Assembly: GCA_029846755.1 (NCBI GenBank)
Contig: JARWBI010000002.1
Span: forward strand, 372,001 to 436,000
DNA length: 64,000 bases
From: Falsirhodobacter flavus
Lineage (GTDB): Bacteria; Pseudomonadota; Alphaproteobacteria; Rhodobacterales; Rhodobacteraceae
Reading direction: 5' to 3'
The position numbers and the translations under genes are program-made. Shown piece by piece: positions 9,438 through 18,351 of the stretch (the first letter of the stretch is position 1; each line of letters begins with the position of its first letter). The notes under the pieces were generated by a model, which had not been told where the DNA came from, made no database searches, and saw only the letters and a list, made by a program, of their open reading frames with translations.

Positions 9438-10520
9438 ATGATCCGGCTTCTGATCCTGGGCACCGGCGGGATGGCCGGCAGCCATGCCTCGGCCTTCAAT
9501 GCGATTCCGGGGGTGGAGGTCGTGGCGGGGGTGGATACGAATGCCGACCGGCTGGCCGCCTTCCGCACCGCCAACAATATCCCGCACGGCTTCGCCTCGC
9601 TGGGCGAGGCGCTGGACTGGAACGGCTTCGATGCGGTGACCAATGTGACTCCCGACGGCGCGCATTACATCACCACCATGCCGCTTCTGGCGGCGGGCAA
9701 GCATGTGCTGTGCGAAAAGCCGCTGGCGACCAATTATCCCCATGCTGCGGAAATGGCGGCGAAGGCGCAGGCGGCGGGCGTGGTGAACATGGTCAACCTG
9801 ACCTATCGCAACGTGCCTGCCGTGCAGAAGGCCGCGCAGATGGTGGCCGACGGCGCGATCGGCAACGTCCGCCATTTCGAGGCGTCATACATGCAAAGCT
9901 GGCTGACGCAGCCCGCATGGGGCAACTGGTCCACCGAAAGCCAGTGGCTGTGGCGGCTGTCTACCGCGCATGGATCCAAGGGCGTGCTGGGCGACGTGGG
10001 CATCCACATCCTCGACTATGCGACCTTCATCGCGGGGTCGGACCCGGCAGAGCTGTCCTGCCGGATGGGCACGTTCGAGAAGGCTCCGGGCGGGCGGATC
10101 GGCGATTACGTTCTGGATGCCAATGACAGCTTCACGATGCATCTGGCGCTGCGGAACGGCGCGCTGGGCTCGGTCAGCGCGACGCGTTTCGCCTCGGGGC
10201 ATCTGAACGATCTGCGCTTGCGTCTGTATGGCGACAAGGGCGGGCTGGAGGTGCTGTTCGAGCGGCGGGTCAGCCGGTTGAACGCCTGTCTGGAGCCGGA
10301 CCTGCAGATCGCCCGCTGGCTGGAAGTCGCGACGGACGAGGTGCCTTCCGTCTATCAGCGTTTCATCGGCGCCATCCGGGGCGAGAATGCCGCGGGCCCC
10401 GATTTCCACCGGGGGGCAGAGCTGCAACTGGTGCTGGACATGGCCGAGGATTCGGCGCGCAACCATTCCGCCAATCTTGACCTGCCGGATCTGGCGGCGG
10501 TGCAGTCGCCCGCCGCCTAG
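9438..10520 (+). CDS. Gfo/Idh/MocA family oxidoreductase (ThuB-like)
   Basis: The 360-aa protein is an NAD(P)-dependent sugar dehydrogenase. The Rossmann motif is [16 protein letters not shown] at 4-19. The family signature [15 protein letters not shown] lies near residue 93, and the C-terminal alpha/beta domain contains [13 protein letters not shown] with the usual conserved Asp-x-x-x-His arrangement. It begins directly behind the ThuA-like gene (1-base gap), suggesting they act together in 3-keto-sugar formation or removal. The stop overlaps the convergent dxs stop inside a CTAG tetranucleotide. Confidence 0.85.
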   Translation: MIRLLILGTGGMAGSHASAFNAIPGVEVVAGVDTNADRLAAFRTANNIPHGFASLGEALDWNGFDAVTNVTPDGAHYITTMPLLAAGKHVLCEKPLATNYPHAAEMAAKAQAAGVVNMVNLTYRNVPAVQKAAQMVADGAIGNVRHFEASYMQSWLTQPAWGNWSTESQWLWRLSTAHGSKGVLGDVGIHILDYATFIAGSDPAELSCRMGTFEKAPGGRIGDYVLDANDSFTMHLALRNGALGSVSATRFASGHLNDLRLRLYGDKGGLEVLFERRVSRLNACLEPDLQIARWLEVATDEVPSVYQRFIGAIRGENAAGPDFHRGAELQLVLDMAEDSARNHSANLDLPDLAAVQSPAA

Positions 10521-12427
10521 GCCCGCTTTGGCACCACCGCGACGCCAAGGGTCGCCAGCACCTTCGTCTCGATCTGCGCCGCGTCCATTCCGGCGATGCG
10601 ATACATCGCCTCGGGCGAGGCTTGGTCGATGAAGGTATCGGGCAGGACCATGCTGCGATATTTCAGCCCATGGTCGAAGACGCCCTCATCCGCCAAAAGC
10701 TGCGCGACATGGCTGCCGAAACCGCCGACCGCGCCTTCCTCGATGGTGATGAGGCATTCGTGATTGCGGGCGAGGTTCAGGATCAGGTCGCGGTCCAGCG
10801 GCTTGGCGAAGCGCGCATCGGCCACGGTCGGGCTGATGCCACGCGCGGCCAGCGCCTCGGCGGCTTTGGACACCTCGGCCAGACGGGTGCCGAAGGACAG
10901 AAGCGCCACACGCGATCCTTCGCGGATCACCCTGCCCTTGCCGATCTCCAGCGGTATGCCGCGTCCGGGCATCTCCACCCCCACGCCCTCGCCCCGCGGG
11001 AAACGGAAGGCGATGGGTCCAGCGTCATGCGCGGCGGCGGTGGCGACCATATGGACCAGTTCCGCCTCGTCCGCCGCAGCCATGACCACGAAATCGGGCA
11101 AGTTGGCCAAGAAGGCGATGTCGAACGATCCGGCATGGGTCGCGCCGTCCGCACCGACCAGCCCCGCCCGGTCGATCGCGAAACGCACCGGAAGCCGCTG
11201 GATCGCTACGTCATGCACGACCTGATCGTAGCCGCGTTGCAGGAACGTGGAATAAAGCGCGCAGAACGGCTTCAGCCCCCCCGCCGCCATCCCGGCGCTG
11301 AAGGTCACGGCATGCTGTTCGGCGATTCCCACGTCGAAGCAGCGGTCCTTGAAGCGTTCGGCGAACAGGTTCAGCCCTGTGCCGTCCGGCATCGCGGCGG
11401 TGACGGCGACGATCTTGTCGTCCCGCTCTGCCTCTGACACCAGCGACTGAGCGAAAACCTTGGTATAGCTGGGGGCGTTGGATTTGGCCTTTGCCTGCTC
11501 CCCGGTCAGCACATCGAACTTGGCGGTCGCGTGGCCCTTGTCCGACGCGCGTTCGGCGGGGGCGTAACCCTTGCCCTTCTTGGTGATCGCGTGGATCAGC
11601 ACCGGACCCGTCGCCCGCGCCTTCAGCGTCCGCAGAACCGGCAGCAGCGCGTCCAGATCGTGACCGTCCACGGGGCCGACATAGGTGAACCCCAGTTCCT
11701 CGAACAGCGTCCCGCCGAAGGTCATGCTCTTCAGCATCTCCTTCGCCCGCCGCGCGCCTTCCTGCAGCGGCCCCGGCAGGAAGCCGACCGCACCTTTTGC
11801 CGCCGTCTTCAACTCATGGAACCGCGCGTCGCCGTAAAGTCGGCTCAGATAGGCCGACAGCGCACCGACCGGCGGCGCAATGGACATCTCGTTGTCGTTC
11901 AGGATCACGAACAGGCGCTTGCCCAGATGGCCTGCGTTGTTCATCGCCTCGAACGCCATGCCCGCGCTCATCGACCCGTCACCGATGACGGCGATGGCGT
12001 CGCCCGGCTGGCCGCCCAGATCGCGGGCGGCAGCAAAGCCCAAGGACGCGCTGATCGAGGTGCTGCTATGGGCCGCACCGAAGGGATCGTAGGGGCTTTC
12101 GCTGCGTTTGGTGAAGCCCGACAGCCCGCCCTCGGTCCGCAGGGTGCGGATGCGGTCGCGGCGCCCCGTCAGGATCTTGTGCGGATAGCATTGATGGCCG
12201 ACGTCCCAGACGATCTTGTCCTTCGGCGTGTCGAACACCGCATGAAGCGCCACGGTCAATTCGACCACGCCCAGACCCGCGCCCAGATGCCCCCCGGTGA
12301 CCGACACGGCAGAGATCGTCTCGGCCCTGAGTTCATCGGCAAGCTGGTGCAATTCCCGGTCGGTCAGCCGTTTCATGTCGGCGGGAATCGTCACGCGGTC
12401 CAGCGTCGGGGTCTTCGGGTTGGTCAT
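10517..12427 (-). CDS. dxs: 1-deoxy-D-xylulose-5-phosphate synthase
   Basis: This is the first enzyme of the MEP isoprenoid pathway, a thiamine-diphosphate enzyme that condenses pyruvate and glyceraldehyde-3-phosphate. The 636-aa length is normal. The ThDP motif is [18 protein letters not shown] near residue 150. [16 protein letters not shown] lies near 50, the transketolase central domain contains [16 protein letters not shown] near 365, and [15 protein letters not shown] lies near 415. It is 12 bp downstream of ispA on the same strand, so MEP-pathway entry and prenyl-chain elongation are co-expressed. Confidence 0.97.
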   Translation of the reverse strand: MTNPKTPTLDRVTIPADMKRLTDRELHQLADELRAETISAVSVTGGHLGAGLGVVELTVALHAVFDTPKDKIVWDVGHQCYPHKILTGRRDRIRTLRTEGGLSGFTKRSESPYDPFGAAHSSTSISASLGFAAARDLGGQPGDAIAVIGDGSMSAGMAFEAMNNAGHLGKRLFVILNDNEMSIAPPVGALSAYLSRLYGDARFHELKTAAKGAVGFLPGPLQEGARRAKEMLKSMTFGGTLFEELGFTYVGPVDGHDLDALLPVLRTLKARATGPVLIHAITKKGKGYAPAERASDKGHATAKFDVLTGEQAKAKSNAPSYTKVFAQSLVSEAERDDKIVAVTAAMPDGTGLNLFAERFKDRCFDVGIAEQHAVTFSAGMAAGGLKPFCALYSTFLQRGYDQVVHDVAIQRLPVRFAIDRAGLVGADGATHAGSFDIAFLANLPDFVVMAAADEAELVHMVATAAAHDAGPIAFRFPRGEGVGVEMPGRGIPLEIGKGRVIREGSRVALLSFGTRLAEVSKAAEALAARGISPTVADARFAKPLDRDLILNLARNHECLITIEEGAVGGFGSHVAQLLADEGVFDHGLKYRSMVLPDTFIDQASPEAMYRIAGMDAAQIETKVLATLGVAVVPKRA

Positions 12428-12439
12428 AGCCTGCCTCTG

Positions 12440-13285
12440 TCAGCTTTCGCGCGCGATCACGAAACGCGCAGCCTCGCGCAGTATCTCGGCCTGATGGCCA
12501 TAGGGGTCAAGGGCGGCACTGGCGATATCGACCAGTTCCCGCGCGCGCAGCTTCGCGCCGTCCAGCCCCAGAAGCGATACGAAGGTGGCCTTTCCCGCCG
12601 CCGCATCCTTGTTCAGCCGCTTGCCCGCCTTGGCTGCATCGCCCTCGACATCCAGAATGTCGTCGGCGATCTGGAAGGCAAGGCCCAGCGCATCGGCATA
12701 AGCGCGCAGAGGCGCAGGGTCCGCCCCCGCCATGATTGCGCCAACCTGCGCAGAATAGGAGATGAGCGCCCCGGTCTTGCCTGCTTGAAGCCGGGTGATC
12801 TCCTCCAGCGTCAGCGGCTCCTCGGCGGTCTCGGCCGCGATGTCCAGCGCCTGACCCAGCACCATCCCCCGTGCGCCGGAGGCCTTCGCCAGCTCGGCGA
12901 CCAGCGCCAGACCGTTCGGGCTGTCGCACAGCAGCTCGAAAGCCAGCGTCTGCAAGGCATCGCCCGCCAGAACCGCCGTTGCTTCGTCCCATTCGATATG
13001 GACCGTGGGCTGGCCCCGGCGCAGATCGTCATCGTCCATGCAGGGCATGTCGTCATGAACGAGGCTGTAGGCGTGCAGCGATTCCACCGATGCGGCGGCG
13101 TCGATGGCGTCCAGCCCGTGCATCCGCGCCGATTCCAGCGCAAGGAACCCGCGCAGCCGCTTGCCGCCGCGCAGGGCATAGCGCATCGCGTGCACCACCG
13201 GCACATCGGGATGATCCGCCAGCGCGGCGGTCAGGCGGGCGTCGATCAGCGCGGCATCAGCAGCCAGCCGTTCGGGAAAGCTCAC
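12440..13285 (-). CDS. ispA: Polyprenyl synthetase, geranyl/farnesyl diphosphate synthase
   Basis: The 281-aa all-helical prenyltransferase elongates DMAPP/GPP with IPP to farnesyl diphosphate. The first Asp-rich motif is HDDMPCMDDDDLRRG and the second is FQIADDILDVEGD. GGKRLRGFLALES precedes the first motif, as usual. The first motif has the two-residue insertion (DDxxxxD) of bacterial short-chain synthases. The start is taken as a GTG at 13285, which overlaps the xseB stop (GTGA). Upstream in-frame codons would extend into xseB with unrelated sequence. It sits between xseB and dxs in the common proteobacterial order. Confidence 0.93.
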   Translation of the reverse strand: MSFPERLAADAALIDARLTAALADHPDVPVVHAMRYALRGGKRLRGFLALESARMHGLDAIDAAASVESLHAYSLVHDDMPCMDDDDLRRGQPTVHIEWDEATAVLAGDALQTLAFELLCDSPNGLALVAELAKASGARGMVLGQALDIAAETAEEPLTLEEITRLQAGKTGALISYSAQVGAIMAGADPAPLRAYADALGLAFQIADDILDVEGDAAKAGKRLNKDAAAGKATFVSLLGLDGAKLRARELVDIASAALDPYGHQAEILREAARFVIARES

Positions 13286-13518
13286 AGCCCCTCCGCCGGG
13301 GTGGTGCCGATGGCGCGGCCGGCCTCGGCGCGGATCAGCTCGACCTTCTCCTCGGCCGCCTTCAGCTTGGCCGCGCAATGGGATTTCAGCGCCGCGCCGC
13401 GTTCATACAGCTTGATCGATTCTTCCAGCGGGACGTCGCCCTTTTCCAGCGCCGCGACCACGCGCTCCAGCTCGGTCATGGCGGCTTCGAAGGTCATATC
13501 GGCAATCGTCTCGGTCAT
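13282..13518 (-). CDS. xseB: Exodeoxyribonuclease VII small subunit
   Basis: The 78-aa helical subunit partners with XseA in a nuclease that degrades single-stranded DNA. The family pattern FEAAMTELERVVAALEKGD followed by LEESIKLYERGAALK is clear. The gene overlaps the ispA start by 4 bp and the upstream HDAC-family gene by 4 bp, so translation is likely coupled. xseA is not in the window. Confidence 0.95.
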   Translation of the reverse strand: MTETIADMTFEAAMTELERVVAALEKGDVPLEESIKLYERGAALKSHCAAKLKAAEEKVELIRAEAGRAIGTTPAEGL

Positions 13519-14387
13519 TCCCGCTCCTGCAACACGCGAAGATGCGCCGCAAGCGACGCCTCCAGTCCGGGCAGATCATAGCCCCCTTCAAGGGCAGAGA
13601 CCACCCGTGCGCCGCAAGCATCCGCCACGTCGCAGATGCGATGCGTGAGCCATGCGAAATCCTCCGGTTCCCATTCAAGGGACGCCAGCGGGTCGTCCTT
13701 ATGGGCATCGAAACCCGCCGAGATCAGGATCAGTTCAGGCGCAAACTCCTGCACCTTTCGCAGCGCCGGCGTCCACGCGCGGCGCATGGCCGCCCCGTCC
13801 GATCCGGGCGGCAGCGGCAGGTTGATCATCTGCCCATGCGCCCCGACCTCGCGCGCCGATCCGGTGCCGGGGAAAAGCGGCATCTGCTGGCTGGAGACGA
13901 ACATCGCGCGCGGCTCGTCCCACAGCAGGTCCTGCGTTCCGTTGCCGTGATGGACGTCGAAATCAAGCACCGCCACCCGCGCCATCGTATCCAGCGCGTG
14001 CATCGCGCCGATCGCCACGCTGCCGAAGATGCAGAACCCCATCGGCGTTTCGCGTTCGGCATGATGCCCCGGCGGGCGGCAGGCGACGAAGGCGCGCTGG
14101 CCGCTATCGACCGCCGCGACGACACCGCCCACAGCGCGCAAAGCTGCGTCCAGCGTTCCGGGCGACATCCACGTATCGCCATCCAGCGCCCCCATCGGCG
14201 CGGCGCGGATGCGGTCCAGATAACGCTGCGGATGGCAGCGCAGGATATCCCTGTCGCTTGCCAGCGGCGCCTCGCTAATCGGCAGATCGCCCACCGCCCG
14301 CATCACGGCGCCCATCCTTTCGCTGCGTTCGGGATGACCCTCGGGCGTCTCGTGCATTGCGAAATTAGGATGGGCGAAGACCAGCAT
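13515..14387 (-). CDS. Histone deacetylase/acetoin utilisation family hydrolase
   Basis: The 290-aa protein is a zinc-dependent deacetylase-fold enzyme. All active-site blocks are present. HPERSERM lies near residue 18, ACRPPGHHAERETPMGFCIF carries the His-His pair, LDFDVHHGNGTQD carries the metal-binding Asp and His, ISAGFDAHKDDP the second metal Asp, and LEGGYDLPG the catalytic Tyr. Bacterial members deacylate polyamines or acetylated proteins; the substrate here is not known. Its start is immediately next to the response-regulator stop (1-base overlap at 14387) and its end overlaps xseB. Confidence 0.9.
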   Translation of the reverse strand: MLVFAHPNFAMHETPEGHPERSERMGAVMRAVGDLPISEAPLASDRDILRCHPQRYLDRIRAAPMGALDGDTWMSPGTLDAALRAVGGVVAAVDSGQRAFVACRPPGHHAERETPMGFCIFGSVAIGAMHALDTMARVAVLDFDVHHGNGTQDLLWDEPRAMFVSSQQMPLFPGTGSAREVGAHGQMINLPLPPGSDGAAMRRAWTPALRKVQEFAPELILISAGFDAHKDDPLASLEWEPEDFAWLTHRICDVADACGARVVSALEGGYDLPGLEASLAAHLRVLQERE

Positions 14388-15088
14388 CAGTCGGGCGCCA
14401 GCATGTAACCTGCGCCGCGCACGGTTTGCAGATAGCGTGGCTGCTTCGGGTCGTTCTCGATCTTGCGGCGCAGGCGGGTGATCTGCACGTCCACGGCGCG
14501 TTCCTGCGTCTCGGCTCCCTCGTCACCCGCCAGATCGCCGACCAGACGTTCGCGGCTGACCGCCTCGTTCGGCTGGGCGGCGAAGATCCGCATCAGCGCC
14601 GATTCGGTGGAGGTCAGGCGCACCGGGTCGGTTCCGCGCCACAATTCGCCCCGCTCCATGTCGTAGCGCACATCGCCCAGGTGCAGCACCTTCGGCCCTG
14701 CCGCCTCGCGCACGGATGGCACCCGGCGCAGAATGGCGTTGATGCGCAGCAAAAGCTCCTTCGGCTCGAACGGTTTCGGAAGGTAGTCGTCCGCCCCCGC
14801 CTCCAGCCCCTCGATCCGCGATTGGGTCTCGCCCCGCGCGGTCAGCAGCAGGATCGGCGTCGCCATCTTTTCGCGCAGGGAACGGGTCAGCGACACGCCA
14901 TCCTCGCCCGGCATCATCACGTCCAGCACGATCATGTCGAATTCCAGGCCCGCCAGCAGACGCCGGGCCTTGGCAGCATCATGGGCGACGGACACCATGA
15001 AGCCATTCCGCACGAGGAACTTCTGCAAAAGCCCCCGGATGCGTTCGTCGTCATCCACCACCAGAAGATGCGTCTGCGTATCGGTCAT
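14387..15088 (-). CDS. petR: OmpR-family response regulator, PetR-like
   Basis: The 233-aa two-domain regulator has a receiver domain with the acidic pocket VVDDDE and phosphoacceptor Asp56 in IVLDVMMPGEDG. The conserved Lys lies in YLPKPFEPKELL. A winged-helix OmpR/PhoB DNA-binding domain is at about 130-230, ending RRKIENDPKQPRYLQTVRGA. No histidine kinase is adjacent. Pairing with a MarR-type gene by a 4-bp overlap matches the petP-petR pair described in Rhodobacter capsulatus, where PetR is needed for growth dependent on cytochrome bc1. The gene name rests on that context and on memory of the family. Confidence 0.75.
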   Translation of the reverse strand: MTDTQTHLLVVDDDERIRGLLQKFLVRNGFMVSVAHDAAKARRLLAGLEFDMIVLDVMMPGEDGVSLTRSLREKMATPILLLTARGETQSRIEGLEAGADDYLPKPFEPKELLLRINAILRRVPSVREAAGPKVLHLGDVRYDMERGELWRGTDPVRLTSTESALMRIFAAQPNEAVSRERLVGDLAGDEGAETQERAVDVQITRLRRKIENDPKQPRYLQTVRGAGYMLAPD

Positions 15089-15576
15089 GAACCGCCCTCC
15101 TTGAGCGATTGATACTGTCTGCGCATCTCGGGGTCCATCATCGCTTCAAGCACTTGGCGGAAACCTTGCACCGCGACCGGCCCCGCCGCGCGATAGGCCG
15201 CCCGCATCCGCACACGCTGGGCATCGGAAAGGGCGCGCTCCAGCGCATCGCCCTTTTCCGTCAGCTTCAGGTTGCGTTCCCGCTTGTCCTGACGGCCCAC
15301 GCGGCTTTCGACCAGCCCGTCCTCGATCAGGGTCCGCAGCACGCGGTTCAGGCTTTGTTTGGTCACACCCAGCGTGGACAAAAGGTTGGTGACCGTCGTT
15401 CCCGGCGCGCGGTGGATGAAATGAATCGCGCGGTGATGCGCACGGCCATAGCCGTATTCCTCAAGAATTCGGTCGGGATCGGCGGTGAAGCCGCGATAGG
15501 CGAAGAACATCGCCTCGATCCCCTTGCGAAGCTGTTCATCCGTGAGGAACAGCAGCGCCTCGCCGCGTTCGGCCAT
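15085..15576 (-). CDS. petP: MarR-family transcriptional regulator, PetP-like
   Basis: The 163-aa winged-helix regulator has a MarR core with HFIHRAPGTTVTNLLSTLG and the recognition-helix and wing region VTKQSLNRVLRTLIEDGLVE followed by DKRERNLKLTEKG. An acidic N-terminus of about 35 residues precedes it. It overlaps the PetR-like gene by 4 bp and is divergent from ilvE across about 140 bp. GGAGG precedes the ATG. The PetP assignment follows from the coupling with the OmpR-type gene; the ligand and targets are unknown. Confidence 0.75.
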   Translation of the reverse strand: MAERGEALLFLTDEQLRKGIEAMFFAYRGFTADPDRILEEYGYGRAHHRAIHFIHRAPGTTVTNLLSTLGVTKQSLNRVLRTLIEDGLVESRVGRQDKRERNLKLTEKGDALERALSDAQRVRMRAAYRAAGPVAVQGFRQVLEAMMDPEMRRQYQSLKEGGS

Positions 15577-15716
15577 GTCTCGCCTCCGTGTTTCATCACG
15601 TTTTACGTCAGGCTTGTTGACTTTCCAAGATACGACTGTTAGCGAAACACCCGGTTTGGCGCAATTTTATGTCCGATGTGGACGTATAAGTCGCAATTTT
15701 GTGAAGGATGGACCAA

Positions 15717-16586
15717 ATGGCTGGGGCCTATGACGACCGCGACGGCAAGATCTGGATGGACGGGAAACTGGTGGACTGGCGCGATGCCAAGGTTCACATC
15801 CTGACCCACGCCCTGCATTATGCCAGCTCGGTATTCGAGGGCGAGCGCTGCTATAACGGCAAGATCTTCAAGGGCGTGCAGCACTCGGAACGCCTGCTGA
15901 AATCGGGCGATCTTCTGGACATGCCGATCCCCTATACGGTTCAGCAGATCGAGGACGCCAAATACGCGATGCTGGCCGCGAACGGCTGGACCGACGCCTA
16001 TGTGCGCGCGGTGGCCTTCCGCGGCGCAGGCGACGACATGGGCGTTTCGGCGGCGCGCAACCCGGTGCGTCTGGCCATCGCGGGTTGGGAATGGGGCGCC
16101 TATTACGGCGATGCCAAGATGAAGGGCGCGAAGCTCGACATCTCCAAGTGGAAGCGCCCCTCGCCAGAAACGATCCCGTCGCAGGCGAAGGCCGCCGGTC
16201 TTTACATGATCTGCACCATGTCCAAGCACACGGCGGAAGCCAAAGGCTGTTCCGATGCGATGATGTTCGACTATCGCGGCTATGTCGCCGAGGCGACGGG
16301 CGCGAACATCTTCTTCGTCAAGGACGGCGAAGTGCATACCCCCCTGCCCGACGCGATCCTGAACGGCATCACCCGCCAGACCGTGATCGGCATGCTGCGC
16401 GAAAAGGGCATCACCGTGAACGAGCGCCGGATCGAGGCATCCGAGCTCGAAGGTTTCGAGCAGTGCTGGCTGACCGGCACCGCCGCCGAAGTGACCCCCG
16501 TGGGCCAGATCGGCGACTACAGCTTCGAGGTCGGCCAGCTGACCCGTGACATCGCGACGGATTACGAAAAGCTGGTGCGTTCGTAA
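15717..16586 (+). CDS. ilvE: Branched-chain amino acid aminotransferase
   Basis: This fold-type IV PLP enzyme of 289 aa transfers amino groups between Leu/Ile/Val and 2-oxoglutarate. Family blocks are HALHYASSVFEGERCY near 35, the lysine-bearing MSKHTAEAKGCSDAMMFD near 165, YVAEATGANIFFV near 185 and the C-terminal TGTAAEVTPVGQIG. An ATG nine bases upstream (15708) is in frame, but GAAGGA overlaps it and is ideally placed for 15717, giving the usual MAGAYDDRDG start. It is transcribed away from petP. Confidence 0.95.
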   Translation: MAGAYDDRDGKIWMDGKLVDWRDAKVHILTHALHYASSVFEGERCYNGKIFKGVQHSERLLKSGDLLDMPIPYTVQQIEDAKYAMLAANGWTDAYVRAVAFRGAGDDMGVSAARNPVRLAIAGWEWGAYYGDAKMKGAKLDISKWKRPSPETIPSQAKAAGLYMICTMSKHTAEAKGCSDAMMFDYRGYVAEATGANIFFVKDGEVHTPLPDAILNGITRQTVIGMLREKGITVNERRIEASELEGFEQCWLTGTAAEVTPVGQIGDYSFEVGQLTRDIATDYEKLVRS

Positions 16587-16602
16587 TCCGATGCGGGGGG
16601 CA

Positions 16603-16800
16603 TCACGCCCGGTGCCCCCTGTCGATCCGCGCGAATTCCGCCGCACGGCGGTTGGTTTCCGGCGCATCCTTGGGGCGGCGGTGCAGGACGGCGGTGGCCG
16701 GATGACTGCCCTCCTCGCCCTGACGGCGTTCCACCTCGGTGAAATTCTTGACGCGGCCCCCGTCCGTGGGCTCGCGTTTGTCGATTGGATGACGGCTCAT
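16603..16800 (-). CDS. Small hypothetical protein, 65 aa, highly charged
   Basis: I do not recognise a named family. The product is hydrophilic and basic, with many Arg, Glu and His residues and no membrane segment or signal peptide. It begins MSRHPIDKREPTDGG. A strong GGGAGGAAG site lies five bases before the ATG, supporting real translation. It lies between the 3' end of ilvE (convergent) and the GST gene upstream on the same strand, with a 59-bp gap to the latter. It could be a small nucleic-acid-associated protein, but that is a guess from charge alone. Confidence 0.6.
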   Translation of the reverse strand: MSRHPIDKREPTDGGRVKNFTEVERRQGEEGSHPATAVLHRRPKDAPETNRRAAEFARIDRGHRA

Positions 16801-16859
16801 GGCTTCCTCCCTTTCGCTGTCGAAAGGGGAATATAGGGCCGAATCGGTCCGAATGAACC

Positions 16860-17525
16860 CTAGAAATCCAGATCGGCGTAATGGGCCGGCTGCGGCATCC
16901 CCGGAACCTGATCGACCAGCAGCGACCGGAAGGCCGGGCGCGACTTGATCTTGGCATACCATTCCTTGACCACCTCGTGCCGGTTCCAGTCCACGTCCGA
17001 GATGTAGTCGAGCGTCGACAGATGCGCGGCGGCGGTGAAATCGGCCAGCGTCATCACATCGCCCGCCAACCAGCGCCGCTGGTCCAGCAGCCACGCCATG
17101 TAGTCGAGGTGATACTTGATCCGCGTCGCGCCGAACTTGATGTTCTTGCTGTCCGGGTATCCCGCGCCGCTGATCTTCTTGTTCACCCGCTCATAGACCA
17201 GCTTCGACGTGACCTCGTGGTGGAACTTGTCGTCGAACCACGCGCACAGACGGCGCACCTCGAACCGCCCGTCTGGATCGCGCGGCATCAGCGGCGGCTG
17301 CGGCACGGTTTCCTCGAGGTATTCGCAGATCGCCTGGCTTTCCGTCAGGACCCGCCCGTCGATGCGCAGGATCGGCACCTTGCCCGCCGGGTTGCGGCGC
17401 AGGAAGTCGGGGTTCTGTTCCCAATACCGCTCCTCGACCAGTTCGACCTCGATCCGCTTTTCGGCCAGTGTCAGGCGCACCTTGCGGCAAAAGGGCGAAA
17501 GCGGAACGTGGTAAAGACGGTTCAT
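16860..17525 (-). CDS. Glutathione S-transferase family protein
   Basis: The 221-aa protein has the thioredoxin-like N-domain with PLSPFCRKVRLTLAEK, NPAGKVPILRIDGR with the cis-Pro region, and TESQAICEYLEE. The all-helical C-domain contains RRWLAGDVMTLADFTAAAHL with the conserved N-capping Asp. The CRKV motif in place of a Tyr suggests a bacterial Cys/Ser-type GST used in detoxification or thiol reduction. It is monocistronic or cotranscribed with the 65-aa gene; the substrate is unknown. Confidence 0.9.
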   Translation of the reverse strand: MNRLYHVPLSPFCRKVRLTLAEKRIEVELVEERYWEQNPDFLRRNPAGKVPILRIDGRVLTESQAICEYLEETVPQPPLMPRDPDGRFEVRRLCAWFDDKFHHEVTSKLVYERVNKKISGAGYPDSKNIKFGATRIKYHLDYMAWLLDQRRWLAGDVMTLADFTAAAHLSTLDYISDVDWNRHEVVKEWYAKIKSRPAFRSLLVDQVPGMPQPAHYADLDF

Positions 17526-17584
17526 GGGATCCTTCCGGGGCTAGGCCTTCTGAATGAACCTGCGCGGGCGGGTTTGCAAGCGCA

Positions 17585-18286
17585 TCAGCCCTCGAAACAG
17601 CGGGCGCGGCCATCCGCGCGGATCGTCGCCGCCCCGGACAGCGCGGCCTGCGAGCGTCCGCGCACGAACTGCGTCGGATTGGCCGCATCGCGCCGTTTCG
17701 GATCGGGCAGGATCGCCGCCAGACGCGCCGCCTGAACCGGGGTCAAATCCGCCGCGTCGGTGCCGAAGTAGTGCCGCGCCGCCGCCTGCACCCCGAAGAC
17801 GCCATTCCCGAACTCCGCCACGTTCAGATAGACTTCGAGGATGCGGCGTTTGGACCAGAAGGTTTCGACCACCGGGGTCAGCCCCGCCTCCATCGCCTTG
17901 CGCAGCCACGACCGGCCCTGCCAGAGGAAGACGTTCTTCACCACCTGCTGGCTGATGGTCGAGGCCCCGCGATTGGACCCGGCATTCACCGCGGACCGGA
18001 TCGCGGCCATGTCGAAACCCCAGTGCAGGCAGTAGTTGGCATCTTCCGCCGCCACCGCCGACCGCGCCATGACCGGGGCGATGTCGTCCCAATCGGCCCA
18101 TTCCTGTTCGACCCCGCCAAGGCGCTGACCTTCGGCGAACATGTAGGGCGTCGTCGGCGGGTTCAGGAACGAGAACAGCAGCACGAAGAAAGCAAAGAAC
18201 CCCGCCACGCCCAGGACGGCCCGCAGCGCCCAGCGACGCAGCATCGGCTTCAGTGCCGGTTTCTTCGGGGCGGGTTTTCTTGCCAT
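17585..18286 (-). CDS. mtgA: Monofunctional biosynthetic peptidoglycan transglycosylase
   Basis: The 233-aa inner-membrane enzyme polymerises lipid II into glycan strands. A basic N-terminus (ARKPAPKKP) is followed by one membrane helix at about 22-42. A GT51 domain follows with catalytic Glu81 in VAAEDANYC, the motif RGASTISQQVVKNVFLW and the second acidic block RILEVYLNVAEFGNGVFGVQ. There is no transpeptidase domain, as expected for MtgA. It lies 38 bp downstream of the gltB terminator on the same strand. Confidence 0.95.
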   Translation of the reverse strand: MARKPAPKKPALKPMLRRWALRAVLGVAGFFAFFVLLFSFLNPPTTPYMFAEGQRLGGVEQEWADWDDIAPVMARSAVAAEDANYCLHWGFDMAAIRSAVNAGSNRGASTISQQVVKNVFLWQGRSWLRKAMEAGLTPVVETFWSKRRILEVYLNVAEFGNGVFGVQAAARHYFGTDAADLTPVQAARLAAILPDPKRRDAANPTQFVRGRSQAALSGAATIRADGRARCFEG

Positions 18287-18323
18287 GTGCCCGTGTAGCC
18301 CGCCCCCGAAGGCCGTTCAAGAA

Positions 18324-18348
18324 AAAGGCCCGCGCAAAGCGGGCCTTT
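18324..18348 (-). terminator. Rho-independent terminator of gltB
   Basis: A perfect 10-bp inverted repeat (AAAGGCCCGC / GCGGGCCTTT) with a 5-base loop starts four bases after the gltB stop. Read on the minus strand the stem is followed by a run of T. It separates the gltB operon from mtgA. Confidence 0.9.
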
Positions 18349-18351
18349 CGT

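Noticed and set aside
15617-15645. TTGACT-N17-TAGCGA as an ilvE promoter
   Set aside because: The -10 is poor and the 140-bp divergent region holds several equally weak alternatives.
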